From: Pseudomonas sp. J452
GTDB taxonomy: Bacteria; Pseudomonadota; Gammaproteobacteria; Pseudomonadales; Pseudomonadaceae
Assembly: GCF_024666525.1 (NCBI RefSeq)
Contig: NZ_CP088294.1
Coordinates: 3,782,001 to 3,846,000 of the forward strand
DNA length: 64,000 bases
Reading direction: 5' to 3'
Both the position numbers and the translations under genes were made by a program. Position 1 is the first letter of the stretch, and each line of letters begins with the position of its first letter. Positions 62,614-64,000 of the stretch are shown one piece after another. Below the pieces are notes generated by a model. The model saw only the letters and a list, made by a program, of their open reading frames with translations, was not told where the DNA came from and did not search any database.

Positions 62614-63333
62614 TCAGGTACCGCTCTGCAGCAGCATGTTGCGTACGTGGCCGATTGCCTTGGTCGGATTGAGACCTTTCGGGCAAACGTTCACGCAGTT
62701 CATGATGCCGCGGCAACGGAACACGCTGAACGGATCGTCCAGCGAGGCCAGACGCTCTGCGGTCTTGGTGTCACGGCTGTCGGCAAGGAAACGATAAGCC
62801 TGCAGCAGTGCAGCGGGACCGAGGAACTTGTCCGGGTTCCACCAGAAGGACGGGCAGCTGGTGGAGCAGCACGCGCACAGGATGCACTCGTACAGACCGT
62901 CCAGCTTCTCGCGCTCTTCCGGCGACTGCAGACGCTCGATGGCCGGAGCCGGCGTGTCGTTCTGCAGGAAAGGCTGCACCTTCTCGTATTGCTTGTAGAA
63001 GATGCTCATATCGACCACCAGGTCACGAATGACCGGCAGGCCAGGCAGCGGGCGAATCACCAGCTTGTTGCCCTTGACCACGGAGGAGATCGGCGTGACG
63101 CAGGCCAGGCCGTTCTTGCCGCTGATGTTCATGCCGTCGGAACCGCACACGCCTTCACGGCAGGAGCGACGGTAGGAGAAGCCTTCGTCCTGTTCCTTGA
63201 TCAGGGCCAGTACGTCGAGCACCATCAGGTCCTTGCCGTCGATATCGACGGTGAAGTCCTGCATGAACGGCGCGGCATCTTTTTCCGGGTTGTAGCGATA
63301 AACGCTGACTTGCAAAGTTTTACCAAGAGACAT
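62614..63333 (-). CDS. sdhB: Succinate dehydrogenase iron-sulfur subunit
   Basis: 239 residues from ATG 63333 (MSLGKTLQVSVYRYNP), with AAGGGTGG upstream. The 2Fe-2S ligands are in CREGVCGSDG with a further Cys; the 4Fe-4S and 3Fe-4S ligands in CILCACCSTSCP and CVNVCPKGLNP. It passes electrons from SdhA to quinone. Confidence 0.97.
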   Translation of the reverse strand: MSLGKTLQVSVYRYNPEKDAAPFMQDFTVDIDGKDLMVLDVLALIKEQDEGFSYRRSCREGVCGSDGMNISGKNGLACVTPISSVVKGNKLVIRPLPGLPVIRDLVVDMSIFYKQYEKVQPFLQNDTPAPAIERLQSPEEREKLDGLYECILCACCSTSCPSFWWNPDKFLGPAALLQAYRFLADSRDTKTAERLASLDDPFSVFRCRGIMNCVNVCPKGLNPTKAIGHVRNMLLQSGT

Positions 63334-63344
63334 GATGACCACCC

Positions 63345-64000
63345 TTAATAAGTACGTACTTTGGGTTCAAAAGCAGGAACGGTCTTCGGCGCGAAGTTCA
63401 CAGCGCGCTTGGCGACACGTTTCTCACCCGGGAAGTACAGGGAGTGGCACAGCCAGTTCTCATCATCGCGATCCTCGTAGTCTTCGCGGGCATGCGCGCC
63501 ACGGGACTCGGTACGGGTATCGGCGGCGATGGCAGTGGCTTCGGCCACTTCCAGCAGGTTTTGCAGTTCCAGTGCTTCGATACGCGCAGTGTTGAAGGCC
63601 TGGCTCTTGTCCGCGATCTTGACGCTCGCGATCCGCTCACGCAGGTCGGCCAGTTGGGTAATACCCTTTTGCATGTACTCGCCGGTGCGGAATACACCGA
63701 AGTAGTTTTGCATGCACTGCTGCAGTTCTTTACGCAGCGGTGCGACATCTTCGCCGGTGCTGCGCTCGTTGACGCCAGCCAGACGCTTGAGCGACTGTTC
63801 GATGTCGGTTTCGCTGGCACCGCGGACTTCCACGCCTTCTTTCAGCGCTTTTTCCAGGTGCAGACCAGCGGCACGGCCAAATACCACCAGGTCGAGCAGC
63901 GAGTTGCCGCCCAGACGGTTAGCACCGTGTACCGACACGCACGCCACTTCGCCTACGGCGAACAGGCCTTCGATGATTTTGTCGTTGCCGTTGGCATCTT
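63345..64000 (-). CDS. sdhA: Succinate dehydrogenase flavoprotein subunit, C-terminal part (cut by window edge)
   Basis: The last 217 residues of SdhA are present, ending EPKVRTY. LFAVGEVACVSVHGANRLGGNSLLDLVVFGR is the conserved FAD and substrate block, quoted in part as HGANRLGGNSLLDL. The reading frame continues past 64000. It oxidises succinate to fumarate. The stop is 11 bases before the sdhB start. Confidence 0.96.
   Translation of the reverse strand, partial: DANGNDKIIEGLFAVGEVACVSVHGANRLGGNSLLDLVVFGRAAGLHLEKALKEGVEVRGASETDIEQSLKRLAGVNERSTGEDVAPLRKELQQCMQNYFGVFRTGEYMQKGITQLADLRERIASVKIADKSQAFNTARIEALELQNLLEVAEATAIAADTRTESRGAHAREDYEDRDDENWLCHSLYFPGEKRVAKRAVNFAPKTVPAFEPKVRTY

Overview
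The window is chromosomal DNA from a GC-rich gammaproteobacterium of the genus Pseudomonas. Pointers are an 83-residue OprI-type lipoprotein, a lipase with its own foldase, ThrH, an APS-type CysH, TgpA, and a sdh-suc-lpd cluster in the pseudomonad order. The lipase is closest in my memory to that of the P. alcaligenes/P. mendocina/P. aeruginosa side of the genus. I could not run a search. No tRNA, rRNA, phage, CRISPR array or complete insertion sequence was seen. The only mobile-looking DNA is one 222-bp MITE-like element and several REP-type repeats.

Layout. 1-101 is the start of prpB, coupled to its GntR regulator, with a 16-bp palindromic operator upstream. 1117-4174 is a three-gene module: retropepsin-like protease, inactive transglutaminase/7TM protein and ATP-grasp ligase. 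4289-8889 holds pabB, thrH, cysH, cysB and a universal stress protein. 8987-9208 is the MITE-like element, next to a 5'-nucleotidase, a PanE-like reductase and a thioredoxin-like gene; PilZ and DAHP synthase genes follow. 13164-16373 has a GNAT gene, a membrane-anchored protein, oprI and the L,D-transpeptidase likely to anchor OprI. 16493-21156 has tesA, divergent from an ABC transporter operon, and greB. 21206-24997 has a hypothetical gene, thpR, the sigma-54-type lipase operon lipA-lifO and a DoxX gene. 25113-28371 has an MltF-like transglycosylase, tatD and a thioesterase. 28469-33200 is moxR-DUF58-tgpA-CHAD.

33281-35387 has a flavin reductase, a small lipoprotein and a patatin. 35436-43481 is kdpFABCDE, with a 29-codon kdpF and repeats at the kdpB/kdpC and kdpD/kdpE junctions. 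43770-46504 is a two-component system followed by a five-EF-hand protein. An 18-bp palindrome of form TGTAT-N8-ATACA occurs upstream of both the regulator gene and the EF-hand gene. 46586-54199 has a DUF945 protein, an AI-2E-type exporter, DUF4892, a GST, two alpha/beta hydrolases and brnQ. 54489-64000 is the TCA-cycle block sdhA(partial)-sdhB-sucA-sucB-lpd-sucC-sucD, read on the minus strand.

The most promising candidates for under-described biology are the kinase/regulator/EF-hand cluster with its shared operator, and the 1117-4174 protease/transglutaminase/ligase module. Most other genes are core pseudomonad genes; their interest lies in how they are joined: overlapping starts, a 10-bp divergent gap, hairpins at operon boundaries and repeats inside kdp.
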